A stretch of 64,000 nt of DNA from Arthrobacter sp. Leaf137 (GTDB lineage: Bacteria > Actinomycetota > Actinomycetes > Actinomycetales > Micrococcaceae): positions 1 to 64,000 of the forward strand of contig NZ_LMOI01000003.1 in the NCBI RefSeq assembly GCF_001423525.1, given 5' to 3'. Position numbers and translations under genes: made by a program. Below, piece by piece: positions 42,019 through 50,233 of the stretch; positions within the stretch are counted from its first letter, which is position 1, and every line of letters starts with the position of its first letter. The notes under the pieces were generated by a model that was not told the origin of the DNA, ran no database searches, and saw nothing but the letters and a program-made list of their open reading frames with translations.

Positions 42019-43442
42019 TCGGCCACCTCGGCCTCAACCGGCTTGGGGATCAGCAGCGACGCCGCGAACGCGGCCACCGTCAGAGCCAGGCCGACCACCA
42101 CCACGGTGAGGTAGGAAGCAGTGGCATCGCCAAGGGAGGCGGTCGCCACCAGCACGGCGGGCAGGATGAGGAAGCTCAGGCCCGCACCGAGGTTGAAGGC
42201 ACCGGCGTTCATGCCGGGCAGGAAGCCGGGGTTGCCGGCGGGCGAGAGGACAACGCCGAGTCCGTTGAGCATGATGTTGACCGTACCGGCGTACATGATG
42301 CCCAGCAAGACCGTTCCGGCAATCATCATCGGCAGGCTGTGCAGGCCCAGGAACCCTATGACGGCCAGCGCCGCGATGCTGCCGAGCAGGCCGATGCGCA
42401 GCACCTTGGTGTAGCCCAGGACTGGTGCGAGCTTGCCGCTGAGCGGGCCCACCACCCAGCCGAGCAGGGCGTACGGGGTGAGGATGATCAGTGACATCTC
42501 GGTGGGGCCCACCCCGAAGCCCGGGCTGGCGGCCTGGACGTAGGCAGGGACGATGCCGTTGATGACGGCGAAGATGCCGGTCATGGTCAGGGTGGTGGTG
42601 AGCAGCGGGGCCCAGGTGGCGCGCTGGCGCAGGTGCACGGTTTCCACCATCGGCTGCGCGGCGCGCTGTTCAGTACGCCAGAAGGCGAAGAACGCGACGG
42701 CGGACACGGCTACCAGCGCCAGGCTCAGGATGAGCGTGCCGGAGTTGAAGCCGCCCACCAGCTTGGAGCCTTCGTTCAGGGCGGTGAGCAGGGCACCGAC
42801 GGCCACCACGATGAAGAACACGCCCAGCCAGTCCATCCGGGTACCGGCGGCGGGTTTGCTTTCGGCGGCCAGGAACACGATGAGGGCGGTGGCAGCGACA
42901 GCCAGGACCACCATCAGCCAGAAGATGCTGCGGAAGCCGAAGTGCTCTGCGAAGTAGCCGCCCACGAAGGAGTCCACGCCCGCCACTCCACCGTTGACGG
43001 CGGTGATCAGGCCCATGAGCGTGCCGTACTTGCGGGGGTTGCTGACGGCGGAGCGCAGCATGATGAGGCACAGCGGCACCGTGGGTCCGCTGACGCCCTG
43101 GATGATCCGGCCAACGAAGAGCCAGGTGATGTCCGGGGCGAGGGCGGCGATGACGGAGCCCACAGCCATCATCACCATCATGCCGACCAGGACTTTCTTG
43201 CGGCCCACGATGTCGCTCAGGCGCGGCAGGAACAGGGAGAACAGGGCGGCGGCGGTGAAGAACCAGGTCTGTGAGAGCCCGATGACAGCCTGGTCCGCCT
43301 TGAGTTCCTCGCCCATGGTCACCAGGGCGGGGCTCAGCATGGAGGCGTTGAGCTGGAACGCCACGCAGGCGGCCAGCAGCGCGGTCATGAGGGCTGCGAT
43401 GTTGCCGCGGCCGGTCTTCGTTTCAGTCATGGTGGCGGCCAT
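42015..43442 (-). CDS. MFS transporter of the nucleoside operon
   Basis: A 475-residue major facilitator with about 14 predicted helices (DHA2-like). Motif A is RLSDIVGRKKVLVG. Its place between nucleoside hydrolase and ribokinase suggests nucleoside or ribose uptake rather than drug export, although by sequence it resembles drug-resistance MFS proteins. ATG 43442 immediately follows the stop of the hydrolase, with GGAGGGG eight bases upstream. Confidence 0.88.
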   Translation of the reverse strand: MAATMTETKTGRGNIAALMTALLAACVAFQLNASMLSPALVTMGEELKADQAVIGLSQTWFFTAAALFSLFLPRLSDIVGRKKVLVGMMVMMAVGSVIAALAPDITWLFVGRIIQGVSGPTVPLCLIMLRSAVSNPRKYGTLMGLITAVNGGVAGVDSFVGGYFAEHFGFRSIFWLMVVLAVAATALIVFLAAESKPAAGTRMDWLGVFFIVVAVGALLTALNEGSKLVGGFNSGTLILSLALVAVSAVAFFAFWRTEQRAAQPMVETVHLRQRATWAPLLTTTLTMTGIFAVINGIVPAYVQAASPGFGVGPTEMSLIILTPYALLGWVVGPLSGKLAPVLGYTKVLRIGLLGSIAALAVIGFLGLHSLPMMIAGTVLLGIMYAGTVNIMLNGLGVVLSPAGNPGFLPGMNAGAFNLGAGLSFLILPAVLVATASLGDATASYLTVVVVGLALTVAAFAASLLIPKPVEAEVAE

Positions 43443-44510
43443 TTACTTAACCCCTCCGGCGGCGAGCTGGGCGCCTTCGTTAAGTTCGACGTCGGACGCG
43501 TTGCCTTTGTTGTCCATGTCACCGGCGCCCGGCTCACCGATGCGGACCAGCGCGTCGGTGACGAGGTCCCAGAACCGTGCGTGGTCCAGGTCCACGGCCA
43601 CACTGGTGTGGCAGTCGGCGGGGGCCGGGGCGCGGAAATCGGCCACGGTCATGCCGAGGGTAAGGGTGCCCTGCAGTTCGATGTTGACGGGCACCTTGCG
43701 GGTGCTGACGATGCTGGGGTCGATGACGTACGCCACGGCGCAAGGATCGTGGACGGGCGGGTAGTCGAAGCCCTGGGCGTCCTTGTAGGTGTGGGCGAAG
43801 AAGTCCATCAGTTCGGTGACGAACTTCGCCGGGCCGGTTCCGATGGCGGCGATCTTCTCCACTACGTCCGGGGTGGCCAGCGCCTGATGGGTGAGGTCCA
43901 GGCCCACCATCACCACGGGCCACTTTTCGTTGAAGACGATGTGCGCGGCCTCGGGGTCGATGATGATGTTGAATTCGGCTACGGCGCTCCAGTTGCCCAC
44001 GTGGTAGCCGCCGCCCATGAGGACCACTTCCTTGACGCGTTCCACGATCCGCGGTTCCTTGCGGGCGGCCATGGCGATGTTGGTCAGGCCGGCGGTGGGA
44101 ACCAGGGTGACGGTGCCGGGTTCGTGCGCCATGACGGTGTCGATGATGAGGTCGACGGCGTGGCGCGGGTCCAGCTCGATGGCGGACTGGGGCAGGGCGG
44201 GGCCGTCCATGCCGGACTCGCCGTGGATGTCCGGCGCGGTTTCGATGCTGCGGACCAGCGGGCGGTCACAGCCGGCAGCGAAGGGGACGCCGGTGATGCC
44301 GGCGATGGTGCCCACGGCGAGCGCGTTGCGGGTGACTTTTTCGAGGGTCTGGTTTCCCACCACCGTGGTGACGGCCAGCAGGTCGATGTCCGGGTTTCCG
44401 TGTGCGAGCAGCAACGCCACAGCGTCGTCATGCCCGGGGTCGCAGTCCAGGATGATTTTCCTGCGCTCGATGCCTTGGACCGGTTCAGGGTTCTGGAAGG
44501 TGGGTTCCAT
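43443..44510 (-). CDS. Nucleoside hydrolase
   Basis: A 355-residue inosine-uridine-preferring nucleoside hydrolase. The Ca2+ site is ILDCDPGHDDAVALLLA, with further family elements VPTAGLTNIAMA, VLMGGGYHVGNWSAVAEFNI and the catalytic/metal region HDPCAVAYVI. It cleaves ribonucleosides to base plus ribose, which ribokinase then uses. The start is ATG 44510, six bases after GGAG. The first gene of the operon, it has two LacI-type operators about 100-130 bp upstream. Confidence 0.93.
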   Translation of the reverse strand: MEPTFQNPEPVQGIERRKIILDCDPGHDDAVALLLAHGNPDIDLLAVTTVVGNQTLEKVTRNALAVGTIAGITGVPFAAGCDRPLVRSIETAPDIHGESGMDGPALPQSAIELDPRHAVDLIIDTVMAHEPGTVTLVPTAGLTNIAMAARKEPRIVERVKEVVLMGGGYHVGNWSAVAEFNIIIDPEAAHIVFNEKWPVVMVGLDLTHQALATPDVVEKIAAIGTGPAKFVTELMDFFAHTYKDAQGFDYPPVHDPCAVAYVIDPSIVSTRKVPVNIELQGTLTLGMTVADFRAPAPADCHTSVAVDLDHARFWDLVTDALVRIGEPGAGDMDNKGNASDVELNEGAQLAAGGVK

Positions 44511-44604
44511 GGTGTTCTCCACGTCATTGGGGCCCGTGCCAGCTGCCTGGCGTCCGGGGAGTTGTAGCGTTCAGGAGTGATCATGGCAGCAGGATATGGT
44601 GCAC

Positions 44605-44618
44605 GTCAAACGCTTAAC
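44605..44618. promoter_or_regulatory. LacI-type operator, site 1 (imperfect)
   Basis: GTCAAACGCTTAAC, two mismatches from the perfect site 24 bp away. The central CG and flanking AA/TT fit LacI/GalR-family operators. Confidence 0.65.
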
Positions 44619-44628
44619 GTAGATGCAG

Positions 44629-44642
44629 GTCAAGCGCTTGAC
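44629..44642. promoter_or_regulatory. LacI-type operator, site 2 (perfect palindrome)
   Basis: GTCAAGCGCTTGAC is a perfect 14-bp palindrome of LacI type. Together with site 1 it lies upstream of the nucleoside operon. The LacI-family gene at 46270 is the obvious candidate binder. Confidence 0.75.
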
Positions 44643-44746
44643 GCTCTGCAGTTCCTGGCGCTGATCTTTTCTGGCACATGCGCGCCAACTCGGCCCTGCC
44701 CACCCCGCCGCCCGGGCCTGTCCCCCGCGCCGCCTGGTGCACCAAG

Positions 44747-44764
44747 AGTGCAGTATGATGCACT
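44747..44764 (+). promoter_or_regulatory. Promoter/operator of the XRE-cupin regulator gene
   Basis: AGTGCA-GTATGA-TGCACT is a perfect inverted repeat that contains TATGAT (44754-44759), a -10-like box exactly six bases before ATG 44766. A further GTGCAC lies at 44738-44743. An autoregulatory operator over a leaderless promoter is likely. Confidence 0.65.
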
Positions 44765-44765
44765 T

Positions 44766-45371
44766 ATGGATTCAAGCACCTCTGCCCTCGCCGCTGCCAT
44801 CGGGGGCCGCGTCCGGCTGAAACGGCAGGCCCGCGGCTGGACCCTTGACCGGCTGGCCGACGCCGCCGGGGTCAGCCGCCGCATGCTGGTCAACGTTGAG
44901 CAGGGCGCGGCGAACCCCAGCGTGGGCACTCTGCTGCGGATCAGCGACGCACTGGGCATTGGCCTGCCGGCTCTCGTGGATTCCCCGCAGCCCAAGCAGG
45001 TAACCGTGACCCCCAGCGGCGAGGGTGCAGCCCTGTGGACGTCCGCCGGCGGAGGCCGCGGCGTGCTGGTTGCCGGCACGGAATCGCCGGACGTGGTGGA
45101 GCTGTGGGACTGGACCATGGTTTCCGGGGACCGCCTGGACAGCGAGGCACATGCAGCCGGGACCAAGGAACTGCTGCAGGTCCGCACGGGATCGCTCACC
45201 GTGGCGGTCGGGGGCGAGGAGCACGTCCTCACGGCCGGGGACGCCATCTCCTTCCCCGGCGATGTGGCCCACTCCTACGCCAATCACGGCAATGCGCCCG
45301 CCGTGTTCTCCCTGGCCGTCTTCGAGCCCGGCGTGGGCTCCTCGCCCCACCAGGAGGGCACCGATGCGTGA
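44766..45371 (+). CDS. XRE-family regulator with C-terminal cupin
   Basis: A 201-residue regulator. The XRE HTH is at about 12-70 (GWTLDRLADAAGVSRRMLVNVEQGAANPS). The cupin domain covers about 110-195 with EAHAAGTKELLQVRTGSLTV and AGDAISFPGDVAHSYAN. Such MerR/XRE-cupin proteins usually control a neighbouring transporter, here the EamA exporter, whose start overlaps the stop by 8 bp. The transcript appears leaderless. Confidence 0.9.
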   Translation: MDSSTSALAAAIGGRVRLKRQARGWTLDRLADAAGVSRRMLVNVEQGAANPSVGTLLRISDALGIGLPALVDSPQPKQVTVTPSGEGAALWTSAGGGRGVLVAGTESPDVVELWDWTMVSGDRLDSEAHAAGTKELLQVRTGSLTVAVGGEEHVLTAGDAISFPGDVAHSYANHGNAPAVFSLAVFEPGVGSSPHQEGTDA

Positions 45372-46254
45372 ACTTAAGGTTCCGGTCCCGCCGTGGGGGC
45401 TGGCCATCACCGCCATCCTGTCCGTCCAACTGGGTTCGGCGCTGTCCGTCAACCTCATCGACACCGTGGGCCCGGCCGGAACCGCCTGGCTGCGCCTCAG
45501 CATGGGCGCCGTCATCCTCCTCATCATCGGCCGTCCGCCGCTGCGGTCCATCCGCCGCCGGGACGTGCTGCCGCTGCTGGGCCTCGGCGTCACCACAGGG
45601 GTCATGACCGTCGGGTTCCTGGCCGCCGTGGAGCACGTCCCGCTGGGGACGGCCGTCGCCATCGAATTCCTCGGGCCGCTGACCGTGGCAGCGCTGCGCA
45701 GCCGGAACCGCGCGGCCCTGGCATGGCCGGCCCTGGCGCTGGCCGGAGTCGTGCTGCTCACCCAACCTTGGCAGGGTGATTTCAACCTGGTGGGCGTGTC
45801 CTGGGCGGCGCTGGCGGCCTGCGGCTGGGGCGTGTACATCCTGCTGACCCAGCGCATCGGCGACCGGTTCAGCGGCATCGGCGCGCTGACGCTCACGGTG
45901 CCGATCGCCGCGCTGGCGGCTGCCGCCGTCGGAATTCCCCAAGCCGCGGGGCACCTCACCGTGGATGTCCTCGTTGCCGCCGCGGGCCTGGCCGTCCTGC
46001 TTCCGGTCCTGCCGTTCGCGCTGGAAATGCTGGCGCTCCGGCGGATGACGTCCGCCGCGTTCGGGACGCTCATGGCCCTTGAACCGGCAGTCGGCGTGGT
46101 GCTGGGGCTGCTCATCCTGCACCAGCATCCCTCACCAGTCCAGGTTGCCGGCATCGTGCTGGTGGTGCTGGCGGGAGCGGCGGCGCAGCGCGGCGGGCGC
46201 CGCCTGCGCAAGGAGGAACAGGCCAGCCCTGCGGACCTGGACTTCGTAGGCTGA
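45364..46254 (+). CDS. EamA/RhtA family exporter
   Basis: A 296-residue, ten-helix DMT-superfamily protein with two EamA repeats. It matches the RhtA group, which exports threonine and homoserine: GPAGTAWLRL in the first half and FGTLMALEPAVGVVLGL in the second. ATG 45364 lies inside the end of the XRE gene, so both are co-expressed. Amino-acid or metabolite export is likely; the substrate is not certain. Confidence 0.88.
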   Translation: MRELKVPVPPWGLAITAILSVQLGSALSVNLIDTVGPAGTAWLRLSMGAVILLIIGRPPLRSIRRRDVLPLLGLGVTTGVMTVGFLAAVEHVPLGTAVAIEFLGPLTVAALRSRNRAALAWPALALAGVVLLTQPWQGDFNLVGVSWAALAACGWGVYILLTQRIGDRFSGIGALTLTVPIAALAAAAVGIPQAAGHLTVDVLVAAAGLAVLLPVLPFALEMLALRRMTSAAFGTLMALEPAVGVVLGLLILHQHPSPVQVAGIVLVVLAGAAAQRGGRRLRKEEQASPADLDFVG

Positions 46255-46269
46255 GACTACGATCAACAT

Positions 46270-47316
46270 ATGGAATCCGCGGAACAGAGGCAGCAGCACG
46301 CGCGCCCACAGCGGATCACGGCGGCCATGGTCGCCGCCCGTGCAGGCGTTTCGACGGCGACAGTATCCCTGGTGGCCAACGGCAAGACAGCGGGCCGCGT
46401 CTCCGAGGACAACGTCGCCCGGGTACGCGATGCCATTGCCGAGCTCGGCTATGTGGTGGACGGAATCGGCAGCTCGCTGGCCAAAGGCGTAAGTTCCATC
46501 GTCATCCTGGTGGCGCCGGATATCTCCAACCCCTTCTTCGCCAAGGTCATCGACGGCGTACGGGAAGCACTCGGCCCGCAGTACCAACTACTGTTGTCCG
46601 TTACCGAAGCGGGCGAGTTTCCGCAGGCCAGCGACGTCCGGCGGCTCATGTCGCTGCGCCCGGCCGGGCTGCTGGTGGACGCACCCAACGCGGACTTCCT
46701 CGAGGACCTCGCTTCGCCGTCGCCCCTTGTCCTGCTGGACGCGCCCGGGCTGGAATCCTACGCACCGTCCGTCAACCTCGATGTGGCCAGCGGGGCACGC
46801 CAGCTGGCAGCACACCTGGCCGCCGCCGGACACACGGAAGCGGCCTATGTGGACAGCGTGACCGGCACGGACACGTTTGCCGTGCGGCGGGCGGCGTTCC
46901 TGGAAGAGGCCGCGGCACGCGGCATCTCCGTGAGCCCGGACAGGATCATCAGCACCACCATCGACGTTGGCACGGCGGCCGCCGCGTTCGCCGCCGCCTG
47001 GCCGGAGTGGCAGCGCGCGGGTGTGACCGCCGTTGCCTGCGGAACCGATACGCACGGTTATGGCGTGCTGCAGGAGGCTCGGGTGGCCGGGGTGCGGATC
47101 CCCGAGGAACTCGCGGTGGCCGGCTTCGACGACCTGCCCTACTCGGCCACCAGCAATCCGGGCCTGACCAGCGTCCACCTGCCCGCCACCGCCCTGGGCC
47201 AGAAAGCCGGCGAGCAGCTGCGCAGGCTGATGGAGGGCAAGTTCCTGAAGCCGGGCGGCGTCACGCTGGAAACATCGCTGGTGGTGCGCGGCTCCACAGC
47301 TGCGTCCGAAGGCTGA
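46270..47316 (+). CDS. LacI/GalR family transcriptional regulator
   Basis: A 348-residue repressor. The HTH is VAARAGVSTATVSLVANGK with hinge helix region IGSSLAKGVSS. The periplasmic-binding-protein-like effector domain has ISNPFFAKVIDGV and AGFDDLPYS. Ligand is probably ribose, a nucleoside or another sugar. The GTCAAGCGCTTGAC palindrome in front of the nucleoside operon, 1.6 kb upstream, is a fitting target. ATG 46270 follows TACGAT by six bases with no ribosome site, so it is likely leaderless. Confidence 0.9.
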   Translation: MESAEQRQQHARPQRITAAMVAARAGVSTATVSLVANGKTAGRVSEDNVARVRDAIAELGYVVDGIGSSLAKGVSSIVILVAPDISNPFFAKVIDGVREALGPQYQLLLSVTEAGEFPQASDVRRLMSLRPAGLLVDAPNADFLEDLASPSPLVLLDAPGLESYAPSVNLDVASGARQLAAHLAAAGHTEAAYVDSVTGTDTFAVRRAAFLEEAAARGISVSPDRIISTTIDVGTAAAAFAAAWPEWQRAGVTAVACGTDTHGYGVLQEARVAGVRIPEELAVAGFDDLPYSATSNPGLTSVHLPATALGQKAGEQLRRLMEGKFLKPGGVTLETSLVVRGSTAASEG

Positions 47317-47407
47317 GGCGCCCGGCCCTTTGCGGCCTGTGACGCACTGCAACCCTGGGGACGGGCTCCGCCGCCGTTCTGTCAGGGCCCGGCCGTAAGC
47401 TGGGAAC

Positions 47408-48514
47408 ATGCCGAGTAACTGGGAGAATTTGGACGAGCCGCTGCGCGAATCCGTGCAGCACAACGTGGAGCTGTACGAGCGCGTCCGCCCGGCCCTGAAA
47501 CTGGTTACCCGGGATGTGCTGCTGGTCCTGCGGGACATGCTCAAGGACAGCGAGGTCACCCCGCTGTTTGTCACCGGCCGCACCAAGACGGTGGAGTCGT
47601 TCAAGGAGAAGATCTCCCGCACGGAGGAGCCGCTGGAACCGGGCGGGCGGCGGCTGCTGAAGTTCCCGGACCCGTTCCGGACCCTCAATGACATGGTGGG
47701 GATACGCGTCATCACCAAGCTGCCGGCCGAGAATGCGGCGGTGGCCAACATCATCAAACGGCAGCGCCAGCTGTTCGACTGCCGCGGGGACCGGGAAAAA
47801 GACATCGGCTCCATCGAGTCCGGCACCTACGGGTATTCGAGCCGGCACCTGATCCTCCGGACCATCCAGAACGAGGCCGTCAAGGAGTACCAGCAGGTCT
47901 TCAACCCGGAGGTCACGCCCAACGGCAGCTACTTCTTCGAGTGCCAGATCCGCACCATCTTTGCGCACGCCTGGAGCGAGATCGAGCACGATATCCGCTT
48001 CAAGGCCGAGGATCCCCGGGCCTGGACCCCGCACTTCGACCGGCAGTTCACCGCCACGGCGGCAATGCTGGAAACGGTGGAAACCGCGTTCGCGGACCTG
48101 CACGAACGGTACGAGGAAGTGCGCAGCTTCTGGGACACCGACGGGGAGGGCGCAGCGCCCCTCACGCCCAACCGGGTCAGGGATGTGTGGCGCACGCTGC
48201 TGCCGCACGTGGACCGCAAGGTGGATGACGACTGGGGCTGGGCCTCTGAACTGCTCGCAGCACACGGACTCACCCGGACCATGGAGCTGGCCGGGCTGCT
48301 CCGCGCCGAGCAGATCACGGAGGTCCGCAAGGCCCTGGACCACCGCTACTCCCCCGGGCCGGACCGGCTGCTGGATGACCTCCTGCTGTGGCAATTCGGC
48401 ACCAGGCACATTGACCTCACGGCAGAAGCGGCAGACGCCGTCCCGCACCCGCGGCGCGACAGCCTCCTGCGGCGTCTCCGGCAGATCGAACGGTACCGGG
48501 TCACCCAGAAATAG
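47408..48514 (+). CDS. RelA/SpoT-type synthetase domain protein (long small-alarmone-synthetase-like)
   Basis: A 368-residue protein. The synthetase domain covers about 25-205: GRTKTVESFKEKI (ATP site), LNDMVGIRV (Asp95), TYGYSSRHLIL and FECQIRTIFAHAWSEIEHDI (E178, Q180). There is no HD hydrolase or TGS/ACT domain. Usual small alarmone synthetases are 200-260 residues; this one carries an additional 165-residue helical C-terminal part of unknown role. It may make (p)ppGpp or, as a toxSAS relative, modify another target. ATG 47408 has TAAGCT six bases upstream and no ribosome site. Confidence 0.85.
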   Translation: MPSNWENLDEPLRESVQHNVELYERVRPALKLVTRDVLLVLRDMLKDSEVTPLFVTGRTKTVESFKEKISRTEEPLEPGGRRLLKFPDPFRTLNDMVGIRVITKLPAENAAVANIIKRQRQLFDCRGDREKDIGSIESGTYGYSSRHLILRTIQNEAVKEYQQVFNPEVTPNGSYFFECQIRTIFAHAWSEIEHDIRFKAEDPRAWTPHFDRQFTATAAMLETVETAFADLHERYEEVRSFWDTDGEGAAPLTPNRVRDVWRTLLPHVDRKVDDDWGWASELLAAHGLTRTMELAGLLRAEQITEVRKALDHRYSPGPDRLLDDLLLWQFGTRHIDLTAEAADAVPHPRRDSLLRRLRQIERYRVTQK

Positions 48515-48601
48515 GTCCCGGCGGTTGGGGACCGCGCCCCGGATGGTGGCCGTGGATCGCCCCGTGGCGGGCTTGGGCAAATTAACAGCGCGGTGTTTGG
48601 C

Positions 48602-48644
48602 GCCCGCGGATTGTGCCGGGCGTAGGATGTGAAAATCCGCGGGC
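48602..48644 (+). repeat. Perfect 11-bp inverted repeat before the tiny membrane protein gene
   Basis: GCCCGCGGATT (48602-48612) pairs with AATCCGCGGGC (48634-48644) around a 21-base loop holding TAGGAT. It is followed by TAAAGC, not a T-run. It may be a leader structure or an operator for the 48688 gene. Confidence 0.7.
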
Positions 48645-48687
48645 TAAAGCACAATTCCATCCGAAATGTACCCACAAGGAGAATTCC

Positions 48688-48834
48688 ATGTTGCTTTGGA
48701 TTGCCATCATCATCGCCGTTCTGTGGCTTCTCGGACTGCTCGCCAATATTGGCGGCGGACTGATCCACATCCTGCTGGTTGTCGCCGTTGTTGTCCTGAT
48801 TTTCCACTTCGTCCGCGGCAGGACCCGCGCCTGA
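48688..48834 (+). CDS. Lmo0937-family tiny membrane protein
   Basis: A 48-residue, two-helix membrane protein with the family pattern WLLGLLANIGGGLIHILLVV and a basic GRTRA end. AAGGAG lies just before ATG 48688. The members are widespread, often stress-inducible small proteins of unknown function. An 11-bp hairpin precedes the gene. Confidence 0.85.
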   Translation: MLLWIAIIIAVLWLLGLLANIGGGLIHILLVVAVVVLIFHFVRGRTRA

Positions 48835-48928
48835 CGAAACCCCCGAGCCCGGCATATCAGCCAGGAGGTCCCGGCAGCCCGGGGCCTCCCGGGGCCGGGC
48901 CGATGATCGCACATGCGAGAATGACCGG

Positions 48929-49411
48929 ATGACTTCCGAATCCCGGCTGACGGCCGCCACGTTGCCCCCGCAGACGACTTCTGACGCTGCTTTCGAGGCC
49001 GCCTACGCGGCGGCCCGGAAAAGCTCCAGCGAAGGCGGCATCCCCATCGGCGCGGCGCTTGCCCGCAACGGGGTGGTCATCGCCAGCGGGCACAACGAGC
49101 GGGTCCAAAACGGCGATCCGATAGCGCACGGGGAAATGTCGGCGCTGCGGGCGGCCGGCCGGCAGCGCAGCTACAGGGATGCCACCCTGTACACCACCCT
49201 TGCCCCGTGCGCCATGTGCACCGGAACCATCATCCAGTTCAAGATCCCCCGGGTGGTGGTGGGCGAAGCGCGCACCTTCCCGGGCGAGTTCGACCTCCTG
49301 CGGTCCCGCGGCGTCGAAGTGATAGTCCTCGATGACCAGCGCTGCGTGGACATGATGCGCGATTTCCAGGACAACAACCCGGAACTCTGGGCGGAGGACA
49401 TCGCCGAGTAG
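48929..49411 (+). CDS. Yeast-type cytosine deaminase (nucleoside deaminase family)
   Basis: A 160-residue zinc deaminase. The zinc site is H67-G-E69 and P93-C94-xx-C97. The flanking sequence is strikingly like yeast Fcy1: GGIPIGAAL, TLYTTLAPCAMCTGTI, IPRVVVGE, RGVEVIVLDD and PELWAEDI at the C-terminus, the last forming the active-site lid. It should convert cytosine to uracil, differing from the large CodA type. ATG 48929 has GAGAAT six bases upstream and no ribosome site. Confidence 0.88.
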   Translation: MTSESRLTAATLPPQTTSDAAFEAAYAAARKSSSEGGIPIGAALARNGVVIASGHNERVQNGDPIAHGEMSALRAAGRQRSYRDATLYTTLAPCAMCTGTIIQFKIPRVVVGEARTFPGEFDLLRSRGVEVIVLDDQRCVDMMRDFQDNNPELWAEDIAE

Positions 49412-49442
49412 GCCCCGGACCCGTCGGCACGAAGCTGCCGGC

Positions 49443-50126
49443 CTACTCGCCGTGCACTGCCGCCAGGTTGTCCTCGGAGCGGTCCAGGTAGGCCAGCAGG
49501 AGATCGGCGGCCCGGTCTAGCTCGCCGGCTTCCAGTGCCTCGCAGATTGCTTCGTTGTCCGGCAGGTAGCGCTGGTAGAACAGCGCATCAGCGGTGGCCT
49601 TGTGGAAGAACAGGCGCATCTCGGCCAGCACCTGGGCCATGACCGTATTCAGCCGCGGGCTCCGGGCCATCGCCACGATGGCGCCGTGGAAGTGCTGGTT
49701 GGCGGTTCCCCCGGCTTCATCGTCACCGGCTGCCGCAGCGCGCTTGCCTTCCTCCACCGCGGCCCGGACAGCGGCCACATCCTCGGGGCTGCCCCCGCCG
49801 CGCATCGCGCTGACCTCGATAAACCGCCGGACCGTGTAGACGTCATGGATGTCTTCAGCCCCCAGGCTTGCCACGAAGACGCCGCGGTTGGGGTGCCGGA
49901 CCACCAGCCGCTCACTGGCCAGTTCCGCAAAAGCTTCCCGGACTGTGTTCCGTGAGACGCCCAGGTCCTCGGCAATGGTGGATTCGGTGAGCCTGGCCCC
50001 CGGGATCAGCGTGCCTTCGGCCAGCTGGCGGCGGAGTTCCTGGGCCACGCGTTCGGCCACGGACGGCACGGCCACCCGGAGGCGGCCTGCGGAAGCGGGA
50101 GCGGGAGCGGAATCGATGGTGGCCAT
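49443..50126 (-). CDS. GntR-family regulator (FadR/FCD subfamily)
   Basis: A 227-residue regulator. The GntR HTH is at about 22-85 ([30 protein letters not shown]). The FCD effector domain follows, with the metal-binding His/Asp residues around [19 protein letters not shown] and the late [13 protein letters not shown]. It is divergent from the 5-oxoproline cluster and separated by a perfect palindrome (50166-50182), so it is the likely regulator. TAAATT lies seven bases before ATG 50126. Confidence 0.9.
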   Translation of the reverse strand: MATIDSAPAPASAGRLRVAVPSVAERVAQELRRQLAEGTLIPGARLTESTIAEDLGVSRNTVREAFAELASERLVVRHPNRGVFVASLGAEDIHDVYTVRRFIEVSAMRGGGSPEDVAAVRAAVEEGKRAAAAGDDEAGGTANQHFHGAIVAMARSPRLNTVMAQVLAEMRLFFHKATADALFYQRYLPDNEAICEALEAGELDRAADLLLAYLDRSEDNLAAVHGE

Positions 50127-50165
50127 ACCCGAGAATTTACACGATCGTCACATCGTTGAATCGAA

Positions 50166-50182
50166 GGATTGTTGAACAATCC
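50166..50182. promoter_or_regulatory. GntR/FCD-type operator between divergent genes
   Basis: GGATTGTTGAACAATCC is a perfect 8-bp inverted repeat around one G. It contains the TTGT-ACAA type core of FCD-family operators and lies between the regulator and pxpA. Confidence 0.75.
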
Positions 50183-50233
50183 GTAGATTTGGTGCATCCT
50201 AGATATGACCAACCAATGAGACGGGGATCACAA

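Noticed and set aside
42015..43442. Drug-efflux function for the MFS
   Set aside because: Sequence type alone suggests it, but operon position between nucleoside hydrolase and ribokinase makes uptake more likely. Left open.
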